DNA of 64,000 nucleotides from Aphelidium insulamus (taxonomy: Eukaryota > Aphelidiomycota > Aphelidea > Aphelidiaceae), in assembly GCA_036784855.1 (NCBI GenBank), contig JAZDSV010000005.1:434001-498000 (forward strand). Direction: 5' to 3'. Shown here piece after piece: positions 10,889 through 19,807 of this stretch. The notes under the pieces were generated by a model. It was given only the letters and a program-made list of their open reading frames with translations. It did no database searches and was not told the origin of the DNA. The stretch's first letter is position 1, and the number at the start of each line of letters is the position of its first letter. The position numbers and the translations under genes are program-made.

Positions 10889-12736
10889 ATGGTGTACGCA
10901 TTACCTGTGTCCACGTCGTCTGCCGGCGGCATAAAGACCAACTTTCTGGATGACCCGTGGTTCCGCGACTTGCCCACCACGTCTCACGCAATACCCTCTG
11001 ATCTGGCGGCGGACAAGCGTGTCAGCATTGTCAGCACAAATATTCTGCGAGGCGACTCGATATCGACATCTTCATCATCATCATCATCATCATCGTACGG
11101 AAACTACTTGGAGGCGATACCCACCGACGATCACTGCACCATACAGAGCAATAGCAATGCGGTGCGCGTCCGTGCCCGCATCGCCAAGTCGATGATTGTT
11201 ACACCGGGCATCGCACCCGAAATTATCTCCTCCTCCCCCGTCGAGTCCACGTCGCCACCGCAAATGTACTTGGCGCCGTTCATTCAGACAGCAGAGCCGC
11301 TCATGTACGGCATTGACGCCATACAGGATGGGCACTGCGCGGTGCTGCCGCAGCCAATTGCCACTGGCAGACAGACATCGCGCTCACTAGCCATGCCCGC
11401 GTCCAACGTGAATGATCTGTCAGTGCCCACGGAGCTAGAGACGGCACAGCGCCAACTGGAGCGTCGTCGCAGCTACAATCGGCACTCGAGCAGTCCGCTG
11501 CGCGTGAATGCCACCGCAACGGTGGCCACTGTCGCCGAGCAGCCGAGTGCCAGTGTCACAGCAGGCCCAAAGACCTCTCTGAAGCGCCAACGGCGCACCA
11601 ACACGCGTCGCAAGACGCCCACGCGTCGTAAATCGCTGCCGCAGCTCACTGACCTGGTGGCCAAGAACGCGTCTACACCGGCTCGGCAGGGTTCTGATAT
11701 CACCACCACCACCGCCACCGATAAAGCGCCACCATCGCCGGAGCAGGGCACTGTCAGCGACTCGGATGTTGCAGCGGATGACGGCGCGCCCACCACACCG
11801 GAGCCGGTCTCACCTCCATCGTCGCCCACCGTGTTTAGACGTCACGTACGCCCGCCACGGCACAACATCATCACAGCGGACGATGTGGCGGCTGATCTGG
11901 CACCCGCGCCACCTGCCTCACCCACCTTCCCGCGCCTACTGAACCTTGTCAGCGGCCTGCTGGCGGTCAAGACCGTCGGACTGAAGTCGCCACTTGGCGG
12001 CTCGTCCACGCGCGGCAACAAACCGGCAAGCAAGTACGAAATACCCGCAGAGCTGCGCATCCCCAGCATTGGCCAGACACACAGCAGCAACAGTGAGAGC
12101 AGCAGCTCGGCACTGTCCACGAGTGCCAGCAGCCGGCTCTCAGACCCGCTACTGCACAGCCGGCAGGTTCGTGTGGTGCGCGCACTCCAGGCCACCACGC
12201 AGCGCAAACTGTCGGCCCCGTCGCGTGCCATACATCAGCAAGTACTCATGAGCAATCTGGTGCTGCAGATAATGGCCTGGGAGAACCGGGACCAGGAGGA
12301 GATGGAGGCGGAGCGGAAACGCGCGGCCCGGCGCCGACACCGCGAGAATGGCAAGGGTGGTCCGTCCATGAAATCGAAGCGCCGCAGTCTGCCACTCGGC
12401 CTCACCATCACGCCCACCGCGGCGGCCAACAACGCTGCCGGCACAGCGCTATCGCCCTCCTCGCCAAACAGTGCCACCACACTGGTGTCACCGGTCAAGT
12501 CGCGTCCCAAGAGCGCGGGTCCCGTGGCAATGGAGGTGGACTTGCTGCGCCGTCACCTGCAGAACAATGCCGACGATCTGGATGACGGTGTCCTGGTGCA
12601 GAGGAGATCACGCCGTGAAGAGGCCAAGGAGAATACCGCTCAAGACATATCACCCACGACCACCGATGACGACGAAAACGACAACGACGACGACGATGAT
12701 GAACGACCTTTGGGCCTCATACTGAAGGCCATGTAA
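10889..12736 (+). CDS. Large disordered basic/acidic protein, unknown
   Basis: A 615-residue single-exon reading frame that I do not recognise. Almost all of it is low-complexity, rich in Ser, Thr, Pro and Ala. It has a poly-Ser run near residue 60 from (TCA)n, a dense basic stretch KRQRRTNTRRKTPTRRKS at about 231-248 that looks like a nuclear signal, and many S/T-P pairs at 270-330. A short helical section (HQQVLMSNLVLQIMAWENRDQEEMEAERKRAARRRHR, about 450-485) is the part most likely to fold. The end is acidic (DDDENDNDDDDD) followed by RPLGLILKAM. Coding use and GC at third positions match neighbouring genes, so it is very likely real. A TATAAATA lies about 20 bases before the ATG. Probably nuclear and phosphorylated; this is inference. 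Confidence 0.7.
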   Translation: MVYALPVSTSSAGGIKTNFLDDPWFRDLPTTSHAIPSDLAADKRVSIVSTNILRGDSISTSSSSSSSSSYGNYLEAIPTDDHCTIQSNSNAVRVRARIAKSMIVTPGIAPEIISSSPVESTSPPQMYLAPFIQTAEPLMYGIDAIQDGHCAVLPQPIATGRQTSRSLAMPASNVNDLSVPTELETAQRQLERRRSYNRHSSSPLRVNATATVATVAEQPSASVTAGPKTSLKRQRRTNTRRKTPTRRKSLPQLTDLVAKNASTPARQGSDITTTTATDKAPPSPEQGTVSDSDVAADDGAPTTPEPVSPPSSPTVFRRHVRPPRHNIITADDVAADLAPAPPASPTFPRLLNLVSGLLAVKTVGLKSPLGGSSTRGNKPASKYEIPAELRIPSIGQTHSSNSESSSSALSTSASSRLSDPLLHSRQVRVVRALQATTQRKLSAPSRAIHQQVLMSNLVLQIMAWENRDQEEMEAERKRAARRRHRENGKGGPSMKSKRRSLPLGLTITPTAAANNAAGTALSPSSPNSATTLVSPVKSRPKSAGPVAMEVDLLRRHLQNNADDLDDGVLVQRRSRREEAKENTAQDISPTTTDDDENDNDDDDDERPLGLILKAM

Positions 12737-13031
12737 CATATTGTCATAGAGTACATAATTGTATGCATATCAGGTCTGCATTGCTGCCAATACATATACC
12801 AACAAAGGAAGCAACCCACGCCCTACTTATCTTCTAAAAAATGAAATGTCCGCGCAAACGATAAGTGGCAGTGTCTACGAGTTGGTTTACAAGTCCTAGA
12901 ATCGATTAACAATATCGACCGTCGTTAGTGATGCATATCGGCATGCGTAAGCAATGCGTCAACTCTGGATGCAACTGCGGCCGCACCCATTGATGTATGT
13001 AGTACTGTACAAGATGCCGCTTAATAAGATT

Positions 13032-13282
13032 AGCTGGTAATAATTGAGTTGTCGGTTACACTACCAGCACATTCCTTTGTATAACTTTGAATCACTTGGT
13101 AGCAAAAGAGATATCACCTCACCGCGTCAATGAATGACAATAAACAAACTTGCCGTCGCTGACAATTATAATAACGTGTAACCTTGACGTGTAATAAATA
13201 ACATGTGGGCGCGTTATTAAACTTAATTATTTTCAAATGTGGCTGGTGCGTGTATAAAGCTTCAAAAACCCTTTAAAGGGGC
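13032..13282 (+). repeat. Direct repeat copy A
   Basis: Aligns by eye with 14030-14254. The last about 85 bases are most alike, sharing GTGTGGGCGCGTTATT, AACTT and TTTTCAAATGTGGCTGGTGC, followed in both by CCTTTAAAGG. The upstream half is more diverged but keeps GTCGCTGACAA and ATATCACCTCACC / ATAACATCTCACC in the same order. Confidence 0.65.
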
Positions 13283-13302
13283 CATCTAATCATATAGGCA
13301 CC

Positions 13303-13400
13303 GGTTTACACTACCAATCAGAAGCCAGAGTTTAAAACTTTAAACTACCAATGAGAAGCCAGCGTTTAAACTACCAATGAGCGTTGAGCGTTTAAAACGG
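13303..13400 (+). repeat. Short tandem array, three units
   Basis: Three copies of a unit of about 26-33 bases with the core ACTACCAATSAGAAGCCAG followed by GTTTA. The third copy has diverged after ACTACCAATGAG. Function unknown. Confidence 0.6.
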
Positions 13401-14029
13401 CCGTTTGAACGTTTGTGACACATATACAGCTATCATCAATAATGCATGCAACCACAGCGCAGCTACATAAATGGCATTGCAATATAGTGCGCTACATATG
13501 TAAGAAGTGGCGAGACGTTGCAGTAACTTACACGAGCTGTGCGACGATATTCGGTTGACTATTCTAATTACATATATAGTTGGGATAATACACTAGCGCC
13601 AGTTGCTGTTGATCGGCGCTAACGTCACCAAACCATGTATATCGCTAGATAATGTCATCATTGACTTAACTTAGCGTTGATAATCATCACAGTTGCATGC
13701 ATTCGATGGCGTCATACATTGGGTTTGCTGAATTTATATGTTGTACTGCTGGACGTCGGCTCATTTCGGAATGTCAGAAGTTTACATACACGAGGAGTCG
13801 GCAACCAGGATAGTGCCATACAGCTTCTCTATATACGGGCTGGTATTGATGCGTTTATGAACGCAGCTAAATCGTGGCGACTGTCACGGATACATCTGCG
13901 GAGACTACAGCGCGCCCAGTGCTGTACTATTGGACAAAGAAGCCAAGAAAAGATAACCACAAGTTCAGATGAAAAAGCCGCCCAATGAAAAAGGTAACAA
14001 GCCTTAACGTTGACATCGTGCGTTATTTA

Positions 14030-14254
14030 ATAGTTGATATTCGGACTGAGTTCGTCGCTTAAACTACAAGCTGAACTTATGGATAACTTCAAATTACATT
14101 GTAGAACGCGATAACATCTCACCACGTTTACTACCATAAACAAAATCGACGTCGCTGACAACTAAAATCATCCGTGCATCGTGTGGGCGCGTTATTCAAC
14201 TTGAATTTTTTTCAAATGTGGCTGGTGCGCGTATGGAATGGGGGCCTTTAAAGG
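14030..14254 (+). repeat. Direct repeat copy B, upstream of ARPC5
   Basis: Diverged partner of the copy at 13032-13282; see there for shared blocks. It lies immediately upstream of the ARPC5 start codon and includes the likely promoter. Confidence 0.65.
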
Positions 14255-14298
14255 AGCTCTCGGGAATCAGAGGCGTTTTACTTGAACCAACACTCGGC

Positions 14299-14982
14299 AT
14301 GTCTCACCGCAAGATCGACGTTGACGCCCTGGATGAGGACCAGTTCCTGGAGGACTATGAACTGGCTACGGCCAAGCCATCCGCCTCATCCGCTGATGAC
14401 GGCGGTGACGGTTCGGGTGCCGCCGCTCCCACCGCTGGCAGCAAAGTGGGCATAACCAATGCGGGCGACATGGCCAGCCAGCAGCGTTCGGCGGACGAGG
14501 TGTCGCGGGATGTTGCGCGTCGAGTGCAAGAGATCACGGCACTGCTGAACAAGTGGGTGCCGCCTGGTGGTATCTTGCTGGTTATGCTGATTATACCACT
14601 GCAGAGGTCAGGCTGGCGCTGCCCTTCTCAAGGCATTGGAGAGTCCCCCGGCCGGTCGTGACCCTCAGGCTGCCAAGGTACGAGGGTGCACGTGGGCATA
14701 GCGTTTCACTCTGGTATATCTGACGTTCGTTTATTTGCACAGGACACCATGGCCAAGACCACCATGGATATATTGACCGCGGTCAAGGGTGCCGACATGG
14801 CGGGCATTGTAAAGTCGCTGTCGGTGGACCAGGTGGACATACTGATGAAGTACTTGTACTGCGGAATGGCCTCCCCGGAAAAGTACAACTCGGCCGTGCT
14901 TCTGCAGTGGCATGAAAAGCTCTTTGAGTCGGGCGGTGTTGGCAGCATTGTTCGCGTTCTGACAGACCGCCACGTCTTCTGA
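14299..14982 (+). CDS. ARPC5: Arp2/3 complex subunit 5 (p16-Arc)
   Basis: Three exons. Exon 1 begins MSHRKIDVDALDEDQFLEDYE, matching the acidic N-terminus of ARPC5 that contacts Arp2. A 46-50 base intron near 14560-14607 (acceptor CAGAG before GTCAGGCTGG) leads to GQAGAALLKALESPP. The next exon, after GTACGAG...TTTGCACAG, gives VDQVDILMKYLYCGM, SAVLLQWHEKLFESGGVGSIVRVLTDR and the stop; these are the most conserved ARPC5 residues. The protein is a structural subunit of the actin-branching Arp2/3 complex. About 155 residues, normal for the family. The ATG at 14299 fits homologues better than an upstream in-frame ATG at 14218. Confidence 0.93.
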
Positions 14983-15161
14983 ACGGAAAGCATTGCTTTA
15001 TATCAACATTGTCATATCATCGTTGTGCGCTTTTGATGCTGCTGTTGTTCTCTTTGTATATGTAAACTGCCTGTGCAACTCTTCCACTACATTTCAGTGA
15101 CTCTCTCACGGCACCTTTATTACTGTCGAGAATAGAGGAGCCGGTGTCGACGACCGCCAGT

Positions 15162-16353
15162 CTATTCGGCCTTGAGCACCTTGACGAAGGCAGTGTTGTT
15201 GTGCTTCTTGGTGGCGCCACGGGCAGCGGCCACTTTGGCATCCTTGCTCTTGGAGCGCACCTCGGCCGCCACGGCTTCGGCACGACGCACCGCCTTGGCG
15301 TACGGGTTCAGGCGCAGCATGACCTTGACGTTGCGCAGCGGGTTCTTCTTCACCGTGGCGCGCTTCTGGTTCTTGGACTTGGCCGGGCGCAGCACCGACT
15401 GGATCTCGTCAGAGTTGATCAGGCGCGCAATGTCCGGGTTGGCCACGATCGGCTGCGGCAAAAAATAGCCAGTCTTGGCGGTGCTGCCGGTCTTGTAGGT
15501 GCCGTACACCGAGTCCAGCTGCTCAAACGCAGACTTGGTCCAGATGATGAAGCGGCCCAGGTGACCGCCGGGCGCCAGCTGCAGCAGGTTCAGGCTGCTC
15601 ACCGGGCTCAGTTCCACGCCGGGAATGTTACGGAACGCCTTCACCAGTCCCTTGTCCTCGCCGTACACCACCAAGGGTCCGCGGCGCTGGGTGTGGCGAC
15701 GGTTGCGCATCTTGCCCAGACCGGCGCGCAGCTTCTTGCTGTCCACCACCTTTTGCACGTCGGGGAACGCGTTGATCTTCTTCAGGAACTCGATGGCCTG
15801 CTTGGTCTTGGTGAGCGACTCGACAGCATCCGCCACCACGAGCGGCACTTCGTTGATCTGCTCAATCTTGTGTCCGCGCGCCATCACCAGCGCTGGGAGG
15901 GCGGACGCGGCCAACGCCGACGCAGTAGCATAACGCTTCTGGTTGACGTTGGTCAGCCGGTGCCAGCGGCGCCACACCTTGGTCGGGGCAAACATTCGTC
16001 CACCACGGCACATGTTTCCAAAGGCAGCCTACCATTGAAAACCATCAGACCGCGTCATGGCATGCGAGACAAGTCATTTAAATTACCTGACCAGAACGCG
16101 AGGTTCCACCGCCAGACACACGCGGGATACGCGCAACGGCACGACCAGTACCCCAGGACTCGGCAGAGGTCTGGTGGCCAGCGTTCACGTTGACGCTGTA
16201 CGCCTGGCGCCGGTTCTTGTTGACATTGGTGTGCACAAACTGCACGACATCCGGGCGGATCGGAGCCTTGAACACGTCGGGCAGGGCGACAGTGTTGGCA
16301 GAGGCAGTGCCGTCTTCGGCAAACACGGTGACCAGCTGACGAGTGGCGGACAT
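15162..16353 (-). CDS. RPL4: 60S ribosomal protein L4 (uL4)
   Basis: Two exons. The first encodes [15 protein letters not shown] through [30 protein letters not shown], the glycine-rich uL4 loop that reaches into the exit tunnel. After one intron (near 16026-16086) come [64 protein letters not shown] and [18 protein letters not shown], all characteristic of eukaryotic RPL4. The basic tail ends [11 protein letters not shown]. About 372 residues. GC and codon bias are stronger than in neighbouring genes, as expected for high expression. Long open frames on the opposite strand are by-products of this bias. Confidence 0.96.
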
Positions 16354-16672
16354 AGTGAGCATGTGAGAGGTAGAGCGTGGATGGATGAGCGGTGTGAGGT
16401 GGCTTTACGGCTTGACCGCAAGGTAACCTTACATAGTTGACCAATCAGAGCGCTCCGTTTCGCTTCATTGAATTCGGTGACTTCCGCCACCGAAAAGCTA
16501 TTTGCTTCTTCATGACACCTATTCATCTACGTCTTGCATAGCATTTTACTGCAAGTATTTTACTGAGTTGAGCGTATTGTTGTTTAAATGCTCCCAGTAC
16601 ATACTTGGTTGGACAGGACCTGTGGACTTCACGTTGCCATGGTTGAACAGTGTCCGCTCTACCGACTCAAAA

Positions 16673-17725
16673 ATGTCGACACTGCACATTTACCCGCCAC
16701 ATCGACTGCCGCTGGAGCCAGACGTGTACCCCGCCCAAGTTACACAACGCAGCAATGGCGTTACAGTTACAACTCCAACTATAACGGAAGCTCCACCGCC
16801 AGTTGTTAGGACAATTGTTACTAAACGCGTCACGATTGCCGCCGCAAGCACCGCGACTTCGCCCAGATCAATAAAGGAGGAGACGCCGCCACCCGTCACG
16901 GTAGACGAGTCTGTGTCACCCTCCGAGGTTCGAAGGGCAAAAATCGGACCCCATCGAGACGCCACGTGGCCGCCCATGGATGATGAATACCTGTCAAGCA
17001 AGACGATAGTTCGACGGGCTTCGCAATTGGAGTTGGAACAGGTTATTACAGCGCTCAAGGAGCAGGATCTACGCGCAAACCAATTAGCCTACGCAAAATG
17101 GCTTCGCGAACATCACAGCGACAAGAACCATCCACGGAGAAGTGCAGTGAACACTCCACCGCCCCGTCATGGCCAGTTTGATCCGGTCAAGATTGCCGAG
17201 CGGACCGGAAAAGCCACTGTTGATGCGCACCAAGAGTGGCTGCAGCGGAAACGCGAAGCTGCTAGGCAAAAGCCGTTAGCTCAAACACCGCCATCAAACA
17301 CCGCTGACTTGCCCGAGACAAGGAATGTATCGGCTCGTTCAGAAGAAGCCGTTCGGCGATGGAAACAGCAAAAAGCAGAGGAAGCAGCACGGCAAAAGGA
17401 GCTGCAGAGTCGACGCGCCGACCGCGAACGAAAACTGGCCGAGAAGAGGCACAAGGCGGCGGAAGAATCGATGAAAAAGTGGCTCGCCGAGCGTGAGATA
17501 AACGCGACAGCAATTCAAGTGCAGCGAGTTGTGCACAGTTCAGCGTGGGTAGATGTTGCACCGACAGAACAGCAGCCAGACGTTCCTGACAAGGTTCGCG
17601 TCAAGCGAAAGAATATCGCTGTACCATCACCGCCAGCCCTGTTCAGTGACCACGACATGCACAACCGCCTCGCCTCGTCAGCTTACCGACAAAAGTACGC
17701 GCTGCTTATTGCCAGTTCAAAGTGA
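16673..17725 (+). CDS. Coiled-coil protein with repeated A..KWL motifs (CCDC34/MAP9-like)
   Basis: Single-exon, about 350 residues from the ATG at 16673, whose AAAATGTCG context is good. An in-frame ATG at 16502 would add 57 residues without conserved character. The N-terminal half is Pro/Thr-rich. The C-terminal half is a highly charged helix with repeating QLAYAKWLREH, AHQEWLQRKREAA, EEAVRRWKQQKAEEAA and EESMKKWLAERE. Regularly spaced W in such helices is seen in CCDC34, CCDC181 and MAP9, proteins of microtubules and cilia. If the link holds, the organism may have a flagellated stage; this is inference from a motif. An AATAAA lies 12 bases after the stop. Confidence 0.55.
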   Translation: MSTLHIYPPHRLPLEPDVYPAQVTQRSNGVTVTTPTITEAPPPVVRTIVTKRVTIAAASTATSPRSIKEETPPPVTVDESVSPSEVRRAKIGPHRDATWPPMDDEYLSSKTIVRRASQLELEQVITALKEQDLRANQLAYAKWLREHHSDKNHPRRSAVNTPPPRHGQFDPVKIAERTGKATVDAHQEWLQRKREAARQKPLAQTPPSNTADLPETRNVSARSEEAVRRWKQQKAEEAARQKELQSRRADRERKLAEKRHKAAEESMKKWLAEREINATAIQVQRVVHSSAWVDVAPTEQQPDVPDKVRVKRKNIAVPSPPALFSDHDMHNRLASSAYRQKYALLIASSK

Positions 17726-17774
17726 CAGTATACTTGAAATAAACACACGTATGCATATGTAAATGAATGCTTTA

Positions 17775-18400
17775 TCACAGCTCCACCACGGGAATGGCTG
17801 TCAGAGAGGCGGACGGAATGGCGGTTGGCTCCATGAACGCCAGCCAGTCGCTGGTGGCCGTGGGCAGCAATCCCATTGACCAACACTTCCACACGCCCAG
17901 CGCCACCACCGCCAATTGACACGCGACATACGTCACCTTGGGCAGCAGTAGCTGATGTTTGCCACTGGCGGCACTTCCACTGCCACTGCTCTCGAACGGC
18001 GCGAAAACTTGCTCGATGCCCGCCAGCGCCTTGAGCGGGTTGAACAGCAGCATGAAGGTGATCATGATGCTAAAGATTTGCACGCCGCTGCCCGACATCC
18101 ACAGCATGAATCCATTCATTGGGATGGACTTGGCGGGGGCAAATGCCGTCTCCCATGCTTTCTGTGGTCGCGTAGGTTAGATTTAAATACACGGTGGGAC
18201 CATGTGTGATCACTACATATGCACCTTTGCCTTCAGTGCGGCGTGTTGGTCTACCGCGTCAGACGATGAGGCATGCTTGCGGTCAATCTATATATTATCG
18301 TCACATTTATGTGCATGCAAGAGCACGCGACACTCACACTGGCCTCCAGGCGGTTGGCGGGCGCGGCGGCCGTGAATCCTGGCGGATTTGGCAGTTTCAT
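17775..18400 (-). CDS. EMC4: ER membrane protein complex subunit 4
   Basis: Two exons. Exon 1 (18338-18400) encodes MKLPNPPGFTAAAPANRLEAS; an intron of about 170 bases, long for this window, follows. Exon 2 encodes KAWETAFAPAKSIPMNGFMLWMSGSGVQIFSIMIT, then LLFNPLKALAGIEQVFAPFES and ALGVWKCWSMGLLPTATSDWLAFMEP. The last block is diagnostic of EMC4/TMEM85 (KC.SMGLLPT.SDWLAF.EP). The EMC inserts tail-anchored and multipass proteins into the ER membrane. About 135-140 residues, slightly short at the N-terminus. A Harbinger-like transposon starts 15 bases before the ATG, so the 5' UTR and promoter must lie in the element. Confidence 0.93.
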
Positions 18401-18414
18401 GATGGATTGATTAA

Positions 18415-18440
18415 GAGCATCTCCACCGGTAGGTCTATTT
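18415..18440 (+). repeat. Left terminal inverted repeat
   Basis: Begins GAGCATCTCCACCGGTAG; 18 bases match the right end exactly, then one mismatch and TCTATTT. Confidence 0.88.
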
Positions 18441-18652
18441 GCTGTTCTATTCTATTTCAAACAGATTTGATTTATTTATTTCAAACAGAAAAATAGAACA
18501 AAACCTGCTCCACCGCTCTGTTCTATTTGCTGTTCTATTTAAAACGGGCCCAATCTCGTTCTATTTTGTACCAAATGAACGAGATCTATTTCTGTTCTAT
18601 TTCGCCAGCGCCATATATTATACCGCCTCCGCCGCCTACACCGCCCTCAGCA

Positions 18653-19413
18653 ATGGGTCGCCAGTCATCGTGGACGAGCGAACAAGATGAGATTCTATGC
18701 CGAGCATACCTGGACGCCTCAGAGGACGCCATTGAGGGCACGGACCGCAAGGCGACTGACTTTTGGGTGACAGTCACTGCCCGCCTTGGCATACCGACGC
18801 GGTCATCACCCGAAGCAGTACGCCAACGCTTTTTGGTTATCAGCCGTGGTGTGAGCAAGTTTGTCGGATATCACTCTGCTGTTGTTTCGGCGAACCAGAG
18901 CGGCACCACTCCCGAGGACACTTACTTGGCAGCAAAAAGCTTTGGGAGGCAGACAAGACGTGCTCCAATACCTTCCCATTTCGTCAGGCATGGACTGTTC
19001 TTCGTGACTCTCCAAAATGGAAAGAGTACACGGCTGCACCAGTAAGTGAGTAGTTGCACATATCAATGCTTACTTGTCACAGGCCACCATTGTTAAACGA
19101 AAAGGCAAAGAGCCAGCTGGTGATGAGAACATGGAACGAAATCAACGCAGCGGTGACTCCTCAACCTCAGGGTGCCAAGGCTGCAAAGCGTGCAAAGAGC
19201 CATCATAAGACTTCCAGTGCAGTGATTGATCTCACCGCGGATGACAAAGATACATATCGCACGGTACATTTGACTTGATTTAATGCGTACATTAACCAGT
19301 TTTAGCAAATGAAATTGGAGTCAGTCCGTGCAGCAGCACTTGCGACCAAAACAGTCATGAATGCACTTATAGCAATGCAGCAAATGCAACCTGTCAATCT
19401 TTCCTGGCTTTGA
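18653..19413 (+). pseudogene. Harbinger accessory (Myb/SANT, NAM-associated-like) protein, frameshifted
   Basis: Starts MGRQSSWTSEQDEILCRAYLD, a trihelix/SANT head, continues through TDFWVTVTARLGIP and EAVRQRFLVISRGVSKF, then AKSFG. At an A5 run near 18935 the frame must move by one base to continue KLWEADKTCSNTFPFRQAWTVLRDSPKW, the NAM-associated-like core. After an intron (GTAAGTGAG to CACAG near 19083) the frame must change again to reach PQGAKAAKRAKS. A last intron (GTACAT to TTTTAG) leads to QMKLESVRAAALATKTVMNAL and the stop. In PIF/Harbinger elements this second protein carries the transposase to the nucleus and DNA. Two frame breaks suggest a decayed copy; a sequencing error in the A5 run would explain only the first. 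Confidence 0.7.
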
Positions 19414-19547
19414 TCCACCGGCCTTTGGACGAGCAGCATACCGTTCTTTTGTTGCCAGTAGGTGCTTGAGTGTGCGCTTGTGTTGCACGTGGGTGCTACG
19501 CTGTTATTGCGCTGGTAGCATTCAGCAGAGTACTCTGCAGGACTTAC

Positions 19548-19684
19548 GGCTCTCGGTCATTGAAGTCAGAGTCAGAGTCGGCCAGTCCGTCATCATCAAA
19601 ATCGCTATCAAGCATATCGTCCTCAGCGTCCCTCTCATATCTGGCCACTTTCCAGCTGTATGCAGCAATGAGGCCGTCAAGCAT
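19548..19684 (-). pseudogene. Putative transposase first-exon stub
   Basis: Starts MLDGLIAAYSWKVARYERD about 120 bases inside the right terminus, continues as an acidic D/S run and stops at a consensus donor (GCC then GTAAGT). Nothing resembling the DDE catalytic region follows before the accessory frame, so the transposase body appears deleted. It is assigned as transposase only by position and orientation within the element. Confidence 0.4.
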
Positions 19685-19778
19685 TTTCTGTTTGAAATAG
19701 AACGCAGCGGTGGGGGAATTTGCTTGTTTTGTTCTATTCTATTTAAAACAGGCGAAAATAGAACAAAAAGTCTGTTTG

Positions 19779-19804
19779 AAATAGATCTACCGGTGGAGAT
19801 GCTC
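19779..19804 (-). repeat. Right terminal inverted repeat
   Basis: Reverse complement of the left end: CTACCGGTGGAGATGCTC closes the element, followed by the TAA duplication. Confidence 0.88.
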
Positions 19805-19807
19805 TAA

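Larger units (their letters stand above)
12737..14298. other. Gene-poor 1.5-kb stretch with decayed repeats
   Basis: No gene recognised. It is AT-richer than its surroundings and holds two diverged direct repeats (about 13032-13282 and 14030-14254) and a short tandem array (13303-13400). A 103-codon plus-strand open stretch near 13677 has no domain I know. The second direct repeat ends about 45 bases before the ARPC5 start and so overlaps its promoter. Confidence 0.6.
18415..19804. mobile_element. PIF/Harbinger-type DNA transposon, defective, 1390 bases
   Basis: Ends are 18-base perfect inverted repeats, GAGCATCTCCACCGGTAG, extending imperfectly to about 26 bases (TCTATTT shared). Both sides are flanked by TAA (18412-18414 and 19805-19807), the 3-base TWA duplication typical of PIF/Harbinger. 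Subterminal regions repeat TCTATTTCAAACAG and GTTCTATT. Inside are a SANT/NAM-associated-type reading frame entering from the left end and a short acidic stub entering from the right, the usual two-gene plan of this superfamily with most of the transposase missing. Confidence 0.85.

Noticed and set aside
10668-10900. Minus-strand open stretch upstream of the disordered protein gene
   Set aside because: No recognised domain, no splice partner, and it overlaps the likely promoter of the next gene.
13677-13988. 103-codon plus-strand open frame in the gene-free stretch
   Set aside because: AT-rich, with composition unlike neighbouring genes and no motif; possibly decayed element sequence.
15144-16193. 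Long plus-strand open frame of 349 codons opposite RPL4
   Set aside because: It lies wholly antisense to the strongly biased RPL4 coding exon, has a repetitive His/Gln/Leu composition typical of antisense frames, and has no domain.
16502-16672. Upstream in-frame start for the CCDC34-like gene
   Set aside because: The extra 57 residues are hydrophobic and Cys-rich, unlike the rest; the ATG at 16673 has better context.
18925-18945. Programmed -1 frameshift in the transposon accessory gene
   Set aside because: The A5 run could allow slippage, but the site is not a standard heptamer and a second frame break follows, so decay is simpler.
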